Shown piece by piece: positions 37,798-47,723 of a stretch of DNA of 64,000 nucleotides (its first letter is position 1; the number at the start of each line of letters is the position of its first letter). The stretch is from Flavobacteriaceae bacterium CG2_30_34_30. GTDB lineage: Bacteria > Bacteroidota > Bacteroidia > Flavobacteriales > Flavobacteriaceae. The notes beneath the pieces are model-generated. The model was not told the origin of the DNA. It made no database searches and worked only from the letters and a program-made list of their open reading frames with translations. The stretch is from positions 17,090 through 81,089 of the forward strand of contig MNYN01000051.1 of assembly GCA_001873105.1 (NCBI GenBank), read 5' to 3'. Made by a program: the position numbers and the translations under genes.

Positions 37798-39696
37798 TTA
37801 ATAAGCTCGATCAGGATTTCCCTCAAAAAAGTTAATGTAGGCTTTATTTACTACTCGATTGCCTCCAGGAGTTGGATAATTGCCTGTAAAATACCAATCG
37901 CCTAAATTTTTTGGACAAGCAATATGAAGATTATCAACAGATTGAAAGATGATTTTAACCTTTGCTTTGGTGTCTTCGGGCTTAAGTAATTCAGCTATTT
38001 CATCAGATAATTCTTCATCAGTGAATGGTATATAAATTTCTTTCACATGATTTATTACCTCCTTATCCAGAAACTTTTCTTGTTGTTTACACTTGTGATA
38101 TACTTCTTCAATTAGTGCTTGTTTCCCACTTTTTTTAAGAAGACTTAATCCTGCCTGAAAGGCAACTAAGCCTTCCAGCCTTGCCATATCAATACCGTAG
38201 CAATCCGGATATCTGATTTGTGGCGCCGAAGAAACCACCACTATTTGTTTAGGATGTAAACGATCTAGAATTTTTAAAATACTTTTTTTTAAGGTTGTGC
38301 CTCTTACAATACTGTCATCAATTATTACTAAATTATCTTCCGGCTTAATAACACCGTAAGTAATGTCATATACATGTCCCACTAAATCATCTCTACTACT
38401 ATCTTCAGTAATAAAAGTGCGAAGTTTTACATCTTTAATTGCTATTTTTTCGGTGCGTAATTTATGAGATTGAATTTTTTGTAGCAATTCTTCTGTAAGA
38501 CTGTCTTTTAGATCAAGAATGGCTTTGTTTTTTTGTTTGTTAAGTTCGTCTTGTGCCGCTTCTACAAGTCCATAAAACGAAGTTTCCGCTGTGTTTGGAA
38601 TATAAGAAAATACAGTATTTCTAGTGTCATATTGAATTGCTTCTAGTACTTTAGGCATTAATAGCCTGCCGAGTTCTTTTCTTTCTTGATAAATTTCAGC
38701 ATCGCTTCCTCGGGAAAAATAGATGCGCTCAAAAGAGCAAGATTTTCGTTCCACAGGGGCAATAATTTGCTCCATAGTAACTTCTCCCGATTTTTTAATA
38801 ATTAAAGCACATCCCGGGTCTAATTCTTTGACTTCTTCAAACGGGGCATTAAAAACGGTTTGTATTACAGGTCTTTCTGAAGCTACTACCACGACCTCAT
38901 CATCTTGATAAAAATAGGTTGGTCTAATTCCTGCAGGATCCCTAAAAACAAAGGAGTCGCCATGACCTAATAATCCTGCCATAGCATAACCACCATCCCA
39001 TTGTCGAGAGGATTTTTTTAGAATTTTAGCAATATTCAATTTTTTAATAATGTATGGAGAGGCTTCAATTTTTGATAATCCTTTTGCTTTTGCTTTTTTA
39101 TAATGCTTGGAAACAGCATCGTCTAGAAAATGGCCGATTTTTTCCATTACCGTTACGGTATCTGCTTTTTCTTTTGGATGCATCCCTAGTTGGATGAGGT
39201 TCTCAAAAAGTTCCGTTGTATTGGTCATATTGAAATTTCCTGCAATAATTAAATTGCGATGCATCCAATTGTTTTGTCTTAAAAAAGGGTGTACATTTTC
39301 CACGCTATTTTTTCCAAAAGTGCCATAACGCACGTGTCCCAAATATAATTCACCTATAAAAGGGAGGTGTTTTTTTTGCGCAGCTACATCGTTTTTATAT
39401 TCGGGATGCTCTGTAAGATATTCGTTGATTTGAGAATTGATATGGGTAAAAATTTCTTGTATTGGTTGTGCAGCATTCGAGCGCTTCCTGCTTATGTATC
39501 TGTCGCCAGGGTCAACATCTAGTTTTATACTGGCAAAGCCAGCACCATCTTGCCCGCGGTTATGTTGCTTTTCCATCATCAAATACATTTTATTGATGCC
39601 ATAAAATGCTGTGCCATATTTTTCATGGTAGTATTCTAAAGGCTTTAAAAGTCGAATAAGGGCAATTCCGCATTCATGTTTAATAGCGTCACTCAT
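37798..39696 (-). CDS. Amidophosphoribosyltransferase-like (PurF family), long form
   Basis: Ntn nucleophile context HECGIALI; RGQDGAGFAS; VIIDDSIVRGTTLKKS. Confidence 0.9.
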   Translation of the reverse strand: MSDAIKHECGIALIRLLKPLEYYHEKYGTAFYGINKMYLMMEKQHNRGQDGAGFASIKLDVDPGDRYISRKRSNAAQPIQEIFTHINSQINEYLTEHPEYKNDVAAQKKHLPFIGELYLGHVRYGTFGKNSVENVHPFLRQNNWMHRNLIIAGNFNMTNTTELFENLIQLGMHPKEKADTVTVMEKIGHFLDDAVSKHYKKAKAKGLSKIEASPYIIKKLNIAKILKKSSRQWDGGYAMAGLLGHGDSFVFRDPAGIRPTYFYQDDEVVVVASERPVIQTVFNAPFEEVKELDPGCALIIKKSGEVTMEQIIAPVERKSCSFERIYFSRGSDAEIYQERKELGRLLMPKVLEAIQYDTRNTVFSYIPNTAETSFYGLVEAAQDELNKQKNKAILDLKDSLTEELLQKIQSHKLRTEKIAIKDVKLRTFITEDSSRDDLVGHVYDITYGVIKPEDNLVIIDDSIVRGTTLKKSILKILDRLHPKQIVVVSSAPQIRYPDCYGIDMARLEGLVAFQAGLSLLKKSGKQALIEEVYHKCKQQEKFLDKEVINHVKEIYIPFTDEELSDEIAELLKPEDTKAKVKIIFQSVDNLHIACPKNLGDWYFTGNYPTPGGNRVVNKAYINFFEGNPDRAY

Positions 39697-39761
39697 GGAA
39701 AATGGAAAAAAGGTATTGGTTAATAATTAATTGTTATTTGGTATACTATTTTTTACACACA

Positions 39762-40688
39762 TTATGTCAATTCTATTTCAAATTGCGTCAAACTTTTGAA
39801 TTGTTGTAAACGCATATTTAATTCTTTAAAAGTTAAGGTCTGCATTCTTTCCGTTCCAAATTTTTCCACACAAAATGATGCCAGTGTAGAGCCGTAAATC
39901 ACTGCGTTTTTCATATTCTCAAAACTTAAATTGTTGGTTTTTGATAAAAATCCTGCAAATCCACCCGCAAAGGTATCTCCAGCACCGGTTGGGTCAAAAA
40001 CAGATTCTAATGGCAATGCCGGCGCAAAGAAAATTTGCTCCTTGTGAAAAAGTAAAGCACCATGTTCTCCTTTTTTAATAACCACGTATTTTGGTCCCAT
40101 CGCTTGAATTTTTCTTGCTGCTACTACTAGGGAATATTCACCGGTAAGTTGGCGCGCTTCTTCGTCATTAATAGTGATGACATCTACTTTTGCAATTACT
40201 TTTTTTAGTTCTTCTAACGTATTATCCATCCAGAAATTCATGGTGTCGAGAATAATAAGCTCCGGTTCGGTGGTCATTTGATCAATCACACTGTTTTGAA
40301 CAGCAGGATGCAAGTTGCCAAGCATGACGATTCCGGCATTTTTAAAACTTTCCGGCACTTTGGGGTTGAAGTCAGCTAAAACATTAAGTTGGGTGTCTAA
40401 GGTATCCCGGGAGTTAAGGTCATTTTTATATTTACCGCTCCAAAAAAAGGTTTTTCCGTTTTCTACTACTTCTAGCGCAGATATATCTATATTTCTTTGC
40501 ACCAACAAATCCAAATATTTTTTTGGAAAGTCGCCACCCACCACAGAAACTATTGCAGCATCTGCTTTAAATTGTGAGGCCGCTAAGCCTATATAGGTAG
40601 CGGCACCGCCTAAAATTTTATCGGTTTTGCCAAAAGGTGTTTCAATGGCATCAAAAGCTACCGTCCCGACAATAAGTAATTTGTGCAT
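39762..40688 (-). CDS. PfkB family carbohydrate kinase
   Basis: GGAATYIGLAAS; DPTGAGDTFAGGFAG. Confidence 0.93.
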   Translation of the reverse strand: MHKLLIVGTVAFDAIETPFGKTDKILGGAATYIGLAASQFKADAAIVSVVGGDFPKKYLDLLVQRNIDISALEVVENGKTFFWSGKYKNDLNSRDTLDTQLNVLADFNPKVPESFKNAGIVMLGNLHPAVQNSVIDQMTTEPELIILDTMNFWMDNTLEELKKVIAKVDVITINDEEARQLTGEYSLVVAARKIQAMGPKYVVIKKGEHGALLFHKEQIFFAPALPLESVFDPTGAGDTFAGGFAGFLSKTNNLSFENMKNAVIYGSTLASFCVEKFGTERMQTLTFKELNMRLQQFKSLTQFEIELT

Positions 40689-40935
40689 TATTTGCTTGTT
40701 AAATTAAGGTGCAAATATACGGCTTAGATTTAAGAGTGTAAAGGGCTTTTGTAAAGAATTATATCAAGCTCTTGAGGTTTAATTCAGTGTTCCGTTAAAC
40801 ATCTGAGATATTGCGTTTAATTTTGGGAAGTACTCTTGAATTGTTGGGAATTAGGGTCGTTGCCTTGGCACTTTTTTTTACAAGATTTGTAAAAAAATAA
40901 GAAGAGAAAGTTCTAAGGATGGATAATCCTATTTT

Positions 40936-41649
40936 TTAATTTTTTACCACCTTTTTAGTTACCTTTCCTCCTCTATCGTCTTCCAGCGTAATAAAATACA
41001 GCCCTGCAGGGAAACGGCTAAGGTCAATCTGTTGAAGGTTTGAACTTGTTTTAAAAACAACCCTTCCGGAAATAGCATATAGCGATATGGACGTTAAACT
41101 GTTGCCGCCATTTTCAATATGCAAGAAATCCTGTACCGGATTGGGATATAGCACAACAGCATTCAGGGGGTTTTCGCCCAGTCCTAGAGCAGCGTTGCCA
41201 TATATTGCTACATCGCCTTCTATGTTGGTAATGGTGAGCATTTGCGTATTATTAGCACCGGAATCTATGACATAATCAAAAGTAGGGGTATTACCCGTTG
41301 AAAGGGTTGATATACGGAAAAACTCAAACATATAACTTTCTTCAAAAAGGTGTGTCGAGGGGAGATCACAATCATCTTAAAAATCTATAGAGCTAATAAT
41401 GGTAAAAGAAGTATCTGAAAAATTAGCCGTTTCACAATTGTAACCATTACAGGCAATGTTGTAAAATAATGCCACATTAACAAAGTCTAAAGTAACCTCA
41501 TCTATTTCTCCGTTATTCGGAATAGGTATTAGTTCTCCATCTACTGTAAGTTCCATTAAAAACCAGTCAGTTTCAAAAAGCAGGGGGTCTTGTGCATAGC
41601 CTGATAGCGAGACACATAAAGCTATGGTTAAAATTTTAATTGTTCTCAT
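40936..41649 (-). pseudogene. T9SS-sorted protein gene interrupted by one in-frame TAA
   Basis: ORFs 41377..41649 and 40936..41331 are in the same frame (...SSIDF*DDCDLPSTHLFEESYMFEFF...); paralogous to 21745..22509. Confidence 0.75.
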
Positions 41650-41775
41650 AATTTATTTTTTTATAAGTATCTTTTAGTATTGGACATCTCCATCGCATAT
41701 CAAAATAAGTATAATTCCCTCCCAATCTTTGGACAGAAATAATTAAAAATTAAATGATATGATGATGTTGAAAGA

Positions 41776-41790
41776 GGGGGGGGTTGGGGG
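41776..41790. repeat. G8-TT-G5 tract
   Basis: GGGGGGGGTTGGGGG in an AT-rich intergenic region. Confidence 0.85.
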
Positions 41791-41920
41791 TAAAGATAGC
41801 TTTCATAATATAATAGTTTTTAAAGAGTTAAAACGATTACGGAGAAGTTATATTGAGCCATTATAGGTTAAAAGAACATAAAAAACATATAAAAATTTAA
41901 AAACGACTTATATATTTAAT

Positions 41921-42550
41921 TCACTTCCTCCCAAAATCAGCCGGAATTTCCCCCCAAGCTTTAGTTTCCCATTTTACTATTTTAGTAGTATAGGTATTAG
42001 ATTTTAGCCAATCTTCTGCGCGGTCAACCAGTTCAAACAACGTTTTATTTTTAGTATTTCGCTCCATCTTTGTGCGGCAGGTTTTGGCTTTTACCCAGCC
42101 CATGGCAATTCTGGAGTCGGTGTAGATTATGCGATTGCTATTGTTTTTTTTCAAATAAGCAAGACCATGAACTAATGCTAAAAACTCACCAATATTGTTG
42201 GTGCCCTGCGCAAAAGGGCCCCGATGGAATAATTGTTTTCCGGTTTGGGTATCCACGCCGCGGTATTCCATTTTTCCGGGGTTGCCGCTAGATGCTGCGT
42301 CCACGGCTATGGAAAAAAGATTTGGTTCCCCAAATTTTTCTTTTTCGGTTTTGGATAGGGTTTTCTTTTTAGTGTTTACTCCTTTATAATCCTTATATTC
42401 CCTGCCGTATGCTTTTTGTGCTTCCTCGAGGGTTAAAAACGACTTGTATTCTGCTCCTGCAACACCTGTAATGGCTTTTTTACATTTATCCCATGAGTCA
42501 AAAATTCCTGTGGGATTGCCAAACCAAACGACATAGTATTTTTTTTTCAT
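41921..42550 (-). CDS. Ribonuclease H with N-terminal viroplasmin-like domain
   Basis: KKKYYVVWFGNPTGIFDSWDKCKKAITGVAGAEYKSF; SIAVDAASSGNPGKMEYRGV. Confidence 0.93.
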   Translation of the reverse strand: MKKKYYVVWFGNPTGIFDSWDKCKKAITGVAGAEYKSFLTLEEAQKAYGREYKDYKGVNTKKKTLSKTEKEKFGEPNLFSIAVDAASSGNPGKMEYRGVDTQTGKQLFHRGPFAQGTNNIGEFLALVHGLAYLKKNNSNRIIYTDSRIAMGWVKAKTCRTKMERNTKNKTLFELVDRAEDWLKSNTYTTKIVKWETKAWGEIPADFGRK

Positions 42551-43158
42551 TCCTCCCCCTGGCCCCCTCCGAAGGAGGGGATATTTTTATTATTTATAAT
42601 AAGATTTTCAATCACTTTTGGAAAATGGTGTTGTTCTAATATATGAATTTTTTCTGCGATTATTTCCGGAGTGTCTGTTCCTAAAACTTCGGTTTTTGCC
42701 TGAAAAATTATTTTACCTTCATCATAGTTTTCATTGACATAGTGAATAGTAATTCCTGTTTCAGATTCTTTATTTTCTACTACAGCTTTGTGAATGTGCA
42801 TGCCATACATACCTTTTCCTCCAAATTTTGGCAATAATGCTGGGTGGATATTAATCACCTTATTTTTATAATGTTGTAAAATAGGTTCCGGAAACTTCAA
42901 AAGAAATCCAGCTAATATAATCCAGTCTATTTTTTCCTTTAGAAGTCTCTTTAAAATAGCTTCAGACATATAAAAATCTTCTTTTGAAAAAGTAGCAACA
43001 GAAATATTTAAAGACCTTGCACGCTCTAAAACTTTTGCCTTTGGCGAATTGGAAAGCACCAAAACAACCTCTACAGTGTCACTTTCAAGAAAGTAACGAA
43101 TAATATTTTCAGCATTGCTTCCATTTCCGGAAGCAAAAATTGCTAAGCGATTTTTCAT
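42547..43158 (-). CDS. purN: Phosphoribosylglycinamide formyltransferase
   Basis: LAIFASGNGSNAENI, INIHPALLPKFGGKGMYG, ETGITIHYVNENYDEG. Confidence 0.95.
   Translation of the reverse strand: MKNRLAIFASGNGSNAENIIRYFLESDTVEVVLVLSNSPKAKVLERARSLNISVATFSKEDFYMSEAILKRLLKEKIDWIILAGFLLKFPEPILQHYKNKVINIHPALLPKFGGKGMYGMHIHKAVVENKESETGITIHYVNENYDEGKIIFQAKTEVLGTDTPEIIAEKIHILEQHHFPKVIENLIINNKNIPSFGGGQGEE
42551..42580. repeat. C-rich hairpin repeat at the purN 3' end
   Basis: TCCTCCCCCTGGCCCCCTCCGAAGGAGGGG; stem CCCCTCC-GAA-GGAGGGG. Confidence 0.65.
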
Positions 43159-43297
43159 AGTCTAATCGGTTGGTTTTATGCGAACATACCATTAATAAGA
43201 AACAAAAGTAATGGAAATAAGAGAGAGTTAATCTAAAAATTACTAAATTAGACCCACATTATTCCAACTAATAAGGTTGTTTTAAATTAAAATATTT

Positions 43298-43305
43298 TAT
43301 TTTTG
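43298..43305 (+). promoter_or_regulatory. -7 box candidate (TATTTTTG) upstream of acpP
   Basis: TAnnTTTG match with a TTG ~18 bp upstream. Confidence 0.5.
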
Positions 43306-43335
43306 CCACTTAATAAAAATTAAAATTAAAAAATT

Positions 43336-43569
43336 ATGTCAGACATTGCATCAAGAGTAAAGGCGATTATCGTAGACAAATTAGGTGTAGACGAAAACGA
43401 AGTTGTAAATGAAGCTAGCTTCACCAATGATTTAGGAGCAGATTCATTAGACACTGTAGAACTAATAATGGAATTTGAAAAAGAATTTGATATTCAGATA
43501 CCAGACGATCAAGCAGAGAACATTGCTACAGTAGGTCAAGCAATTTCTTATATTGAAAAAGCAAAATAA
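43336..43569 (+). CDS. acpP: Acyl carrier protein
   Basis: [17 protein letters not shown] phosphopantetheine site. Confidence 0.98.
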   Translation: MSDIASRVKAIIVDKLGVDENEVVNEASFTNDLGADSLDTVELIMEFEKEFDIQIPDDQAENIATVGQAISYIEKAK

Positions 43570-43581
43570 GAAAAAATACAT

Positions 43582-44835
43582 ATGGAATTAAAGCGAGTTG
43601 TAGTTACCGGTCTTGGTGCTCTTACTCCAATCGGTAATAATATTGCAGAATATTGGGACGGATTGAAGAATGGTAAGAGTGGCTCTGCGCCAATTACGTA
43701 TTTTGACACAGAAAAGTTCAAAACAAAATTCGCTTGCGAGCTTAAAAATTTTGAAGCCACAAACTATTTTGACAGGAAAGAAGCCCGAAAATTAGATCGA
43801 TTTGCACAATATGCTTTAATAGCCTCAGATGAAGCTATTAAAGATGCAAATTTGCAGGTTGAAAAAATGGATAAATTCCGTATTGGGGTAATTTGGGGAG
43901 CCGGAATAGGGGGCTTAGAGACATTTCAAGAAGAAGTATTAAATTTTGCTGCCGGTGATGGCACCCCAAGATTTAACCCCTTTTTTATTCCTAAAATGAT
44001 TGCTGATATAGCTCCGGGTCATATTTCCATTAAACATGGTTTTATGGGGCCTAACTATACTACTGTTTCTGCTTGTGCTTCCTCTGCAAATGCAATGATT
44101 GATGCACTAACTTATCTTAGGTTAGGATATTGTGATGTCATCGTTACGGGCGGATCAGAAGCTGCAGTTACTAAAGCAGGTATGGGAGGATTTAATGCCA
44201 TGCACGCACTTTCCACTCTAAATGATACACCACTTACTGCATCAAGACCTTTTGATGCCACTCGTGATGGTTTTGTTTTAGGAGAAGGGTCTGGAGCACT
44301 TATATTAGAAGAATATGAGCACGCAAAAGCACGTGGGGCTAAAATATATGCCGAGGTTGTAGGAGGTGGCATGACAAGTGATGCTTACCACGTAACTGCA
44401 CCACATCCTGAAGGAATAGGCGTGGAACGTGTAATGATTAATTGTTTAAAAGACGCAGGAGTTAAACCGGAAGAAGTAGATGCTATTAATACCCATGGTA
44501 CTTCCACACCCCTAGGAGATGTAGCGGAACTGAAAGCCATAACTAAAGTGTTTGGAGCTCATACGAAAGATATTAATATCAATTCAACAAAATCAATGAC
44601 AGGGCATTTATTGGGTGCTGCCGGAGCCATTGAAGCAATTGCCTCTATTCTTGCTATGAAACATAACCTTGTACCACCTACTATAAATCACAGTGTTGTT
44701 GATGTAAATATTGACCCTTCTCTCAATCTTACGCTAAATAAGGCGCAAAAAAGAGAAGTTAATATTGCTTTAAGTAACACCTTTGGTTTTGGAGGACACA
44801 ACGCTTGTGTGCTATTCAGAAAAATACATCAATAG
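43582..44835 (+). CDS. fabF: 3-oxoacyl-ACP synthase II
   Basis: VVVTGLGALTPIGN; SACASSANAMIDA; NTHGTSTPLGD; KSMTGHLLGAAG. Confidence 0.97.
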   Translation: MELKRVVVTGLGALTPIGNNIAEYWDGLKNGKSGSAPITYFDTEKFKTKFACELKNFEATNYFDRKEARKLDRFAQYALIASDEAIKDANLQVEKMDKFRIGVIWGAGIGGLETFQEEVLNFAAGDGTPRFNPFFIPKMIADIAPGHISIKHGFMGPNYTTVSACASSANAMIDALTYLRLGYCDVIVTGGSEAAVTKAGMGGFNAMHALSTLNDTPLTASRPFDATRDGFVLGEGSGALILEEYEHAKARGAKIYAEVVGGGMTSDAYHVTAPHPEGIGVERVMINCLKDAGVKPEEVDAINTHGTSTPLGDVAELKAITKVFGAHTKDININSTKSMTGHLLGAAGAIEAIASILAMKHNLVPPTINHSVVDVNIDPSLNLTLNKAQKREVNIALSNTFGFGGHNACVLFRKIHQ

Positions 44836-44841
44836 TCTTTA

Positions 44842-45591
44842 ATGGCTTCACTAAGAAACATATTTAATTCCCGGACCCAAAAGGACGGGAATTTTTTAGG
44901 TGGTTTGAAAATTATATTGGGGTTTAAACCAGGCAACATTTCTATTTATGAAAAAGCGTTTACCCATCGTTCCACTAACATAAAAAACGATCACGGAGAA
45001 CCCTTAAATTATGAACGACTCGAGTTTTTAGGAGATGCGATGCTTGGAGCAGTTATTGCTGCACACTTGCATAAAAAAGTGCCTTCCGGTAATGAAGGCT
45101 ATCTTACTAAAATGCGATCTAAAGTAGTAAGTCGGGAACATTTAAATGAATTGGGAAGAGATCTAAATCTAATTCAATTTGTAAAAACTTCCATTCCAAT
45201 TGAAAATTTCGGATTGAATATTCACGGAAACATTTTTGAAGCTTTAGTAGGCGCAATCTATTTAGATAAAGGATTTAACTATTGCGAAAAATTTATCCAA
45301 AAAAGAGTAATTAAACCTTATGTGGATATAAAAAAACTAGAAGGTAAAATAACCAGTTACAAAAGCCTCATTATTGAATGGTGTCAAAAACACAAAAAAC
45401 ACTTTCAATATCTTGTTTATGACGATACAGGAAATGATACTGTAAAACATTTTGCCGTTAAGTTACTAATTGATGATGTTGTAATTTCAAAGGCAAGAGC
45501 AACTTCAAAGAAAAAGGCAGAAGAAAGCGCCTCTAAAAGAGCATATTACAAGCTTCAATACAAAATAGAAAAGGACATTCATAAAGTGTAA
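44842..45591 (+). CDS. rnc: Ribonuclease III
   Basis: NYERLEFLGDAMLGAVIA; FEALVGAIYLDKG; dsRBD-like C-terminus. Confidence 0.96.
   Translation: MASLRNIFNSRTQKDGNFLGGLKIILGFKPGNISIYEKAFTHRSTNIKNDHGEPLNYERLEFLGDAMLGAVIAAHLHKKVPSGNEGYLTKMRSKVVSREHLNELGRDLNLIQFVKTSIPIENFGLNIHGNIFEALVGAIYLDKGFNYCEKFIQKRVIKPYVDIKKLEGKITSYKSLIIEWCQKHKKHFQYLVYDDTGNDTVKHFAVKLLIDDVVISKARATSKKKAEESASKRAYYKLQYKIEKDIHKV
44866..44897 (+). promoter_or_regulatory. Terminator-like hairpin inside the 5' coding part of rnc
   Basis: AATTCCCG-GACCCAAAAGGA-CGGGAATT followed by TTTT. Confidence 0.5.
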
Positions 45592-45688
45592 TAGACACTT
45601 CTTTAATAATGGAAGTCATATAATTTTACATAACAATAATATGACTTACCAAAAGTAAATTTTACCTTTACCTTAATTTTAAAAAACG

Positions 45689-46174
45689 ATGACAACGCAA
45701 CGACACGTTCTGGAAAGTTTTTTAGAGGATGATTATAGTCTCATTGCTATTCACTGTCAGGAGGAAGATTACAATTTAGCTTTTCTTTTAAATAAATATT
45801 TAAATCTAAACTTAAAGAAAAAGGCAAATAATCTGGATATCAATCATAAGGGCGCGCCAATTTCCTTCCCTTTATTTGAGTATGTTGACGAAAAATCACA
45901 TAGCACCATTTATTTGTTAGGGAATACTTATAAATCTAAAAACCAGAAAATAACAAGTGCGGGGAGTTTGTTTGAGGAACACTATGAAGAAAAAACATAT
46001 TTTTTAATTCCTGAGTTTAAAAAAATAAATTTTCTGATAAAAATTTGCTCAGACAACCCAAAATATATAGAAAAAAAATTACTTGCAGAAATACTTAAAT
46101 TACCCCTTGTAATAACAGCTTACGCTTTAGATTATACTACTTTAAAATCAAATCAAAATTTAAATTTTAACTAA
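45689..46174 (+). CDS. IPExxxVDY family protein
   Basis: LLNKYLNLNLKKKANNLDI; position between rnc and pyk. Confidence 0.75.
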   Translation: MTTQRHVLESFLEDDYSLIAIHCQEEDYNLAFLLNKYLNLNLKKKANNLDINHKGAPISFPLFEYVDEKSHSTIYLLGNTYKSKNQKITSAGSLFEEHYEEKTYFLIPEFKKINFLIKICSDNPKYIEKKLLAEILKLPLVITAYALDYTTLKSNQNLNFN

Positions 46175-47601
46175 TGCCAATAAGAAAAAAAACAAAAATT
46201 GTGGCCACTTTAGGCCCTGCAACCCAAAGTGAAGAAACCCTAAGAGATATGATTCTTGCCGGTGTGGATGTCTTTAGGGTGAACTTTTCACATGCTAATT
46301 ATACGGATGTTAGGGAAAGAATTACTACCATTAGAAAAATAGGAGACGAGCTCGAAATGCCTCCCGCTATTTTAGCAGATCTACAAGGGCCAAAATTGCG
46401 TGTAGGCGTTATGAAAGAAGAAGTAGTAGTTAATCCGGGGGATGAAATTTTATTTTGTACCGGCAAGGAATTTGAAGGCACAGCCAAGAAAGTATATATG
46501 AACTATGCCCTTTTTCCAAAAGATGTAAAAGCAGGCGAAAGAATATTATTAGACGATGGAAAACTGCATTTTGAGGTTATTTCAACCAACAACAAAGATG
46601 AAGTAAAAGCACGCGTTATTCAAGGCGGACCTCTTCGGTCTAAAAAAGGGGTAAACCTGCCAAACACTAAAATTTCTCTTCCTGCTATGACCAAAAAAGA
46701 CATAGAGGATGCCATTTTTGCCATTAGTTTAGAGGTAGATTGGATTGCGTTATCCTTTGTTAGAGATGCAGATGACTTAAAAATATTAAATGATTTAATT
46801 AAGGAGCACTCAAGCTATAAAATACCCGTTATTGCAAAAATTGAAAAACCGGAAGCTGTTAAAAACATTAAAAGAATTATAGCTCATTGTGATGGATTGA
46901 TGGTTGCCCGTGGTGATTTAGGCGTAGAAGTTCCCGCAGAAGAAGTACCATTAATTCAAAAGGAATTAGTGCTGGTAGCAAAATTAGCCCGGATTCCTGT
47001 AATAATTGCCACACAAATGATGGAAACGATGATTACTTCTTTAACACCCACGAGAGCTGAAGTAAATGATGTTGCAAACTCTGTAATGGATGGTGCTGAT
47101 GCTGTGATGCTCTCAGGAGAAACTTCCATTGGAAATTATCCGGTGCAGGTTATAGAAACCATGGCAAAAATTATTAGAAGTGTTGAACATTCTGCATTAA
47201 TAAGGGTTCCGCAAGAACCACCACAAATTAAAACAAACAGATACGTTACAAAATCTGTTTGTTATCATGCAGCCTTGATGGCAAATGAAATTGAGGCTAA
47301 AGCTATTTGCACATTAACCAATAGTGGCTACACCGCTTTCCAAATTTCAGCCTGGAGGCCTAATGCACATATCCTTGTGTTTACTTCCAATAAAAATATC
47401 CTGACCCGCATGAGCTTGCTTTGGGGGGTTCGTGCTTTTCATTATGATAAATTTGTAAGCACTGACACTACAGTCGATGATGTCAATAAAATTGCATTAG
47501 AAAAAGGATTCGTGGAAAAGGGAGATTACCTTATAAACCTGGCGGCAATGCCTATTAAAAATAAAGGTATGGTGAACACCTTGCGGGTTTCACAAGTATA
47601 A
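46174..47601 (+). CDS. pyk: Pyruvate kinase
   Basis: KIVATLGPATQSEETL; VMVARGDLGVEV-type motif; ATQMMETMI; DAVMLSGETSIGNYP. Confidence 0.97.
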   Translation: MPIRKKTKIVATLGPATQSEETLRDMILAGVDVFRVNFSHANYTDVRERITTIRKIGDELEMPPAILADLQGPKLRVGVMKEEVVVNPGDEILFCTGKEFEGTAKKVYMNYALFPKDVKAGERILLDDGKLHFEVISTNNKDEVKARVIQGGPLRSKKGVNLPNTKISLPAMTKKDIEDAIFAISLEVDWIALSFVRDADDLKILNDLIKEHSSYKIPVIAKIEKPEAVKNIKRIIAHCDGLMVARGDLGVEVPAEEVPLIQKELVLVAKLARIPVIIATQMMETMITSLTPTRAEVNDVANSVMDGADAVMLSGETSIGNYPVQVIETMAKIIRSVEHSALIRVPQEPPQIKTNRYVTKSVCYHAALMANEIEAKAICTLTNSGYTAFQISAWRPNAHILVFTSNKNILTRMSLLWGVRAFHYDKFVSTDTTVDDVNKIALEKGFVEKGDYLINLAAMPIKNKGMVNTLRVSQV

Positions 47602-47604
47602 GTT

Positions 47605-47664
47605 TAAAAGTCAAACTTCACCTATACGGCAACTGCTTTTTGTTTAAGGGCGGTTGTTGTTTTC
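47605..47664 (-). repeat. Degenerate copy of the dinB 3' end (direct repeat A)
   Basis: Minus-strand translation KKTTTALKQKAVAV*VKFDF* vs DinB KKTTTASKQKAVAVQLKFDF*. Confidence 0.85.
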
Positions 47665-47723
47665 TTGATTTAATGAATATGTCAATTCATTCTTTTTTAT
47701 TTGTTCAATTTCTGAAGAAAAGT

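Noticed and set aside
37798-39696. PurF-like protein as a novel glutamine amidotransferase system
   Set aside because: The long divergent PurF paralog seems common in Bacteroidota and all catalytic motifs are standard.
40790-40930. Possible short coding remnant (FPTIQEYFPKLNAISQMFNGTLN*) on minus strand
   Set aside because: Too short and flanked by stops; not distinguishable from chance.
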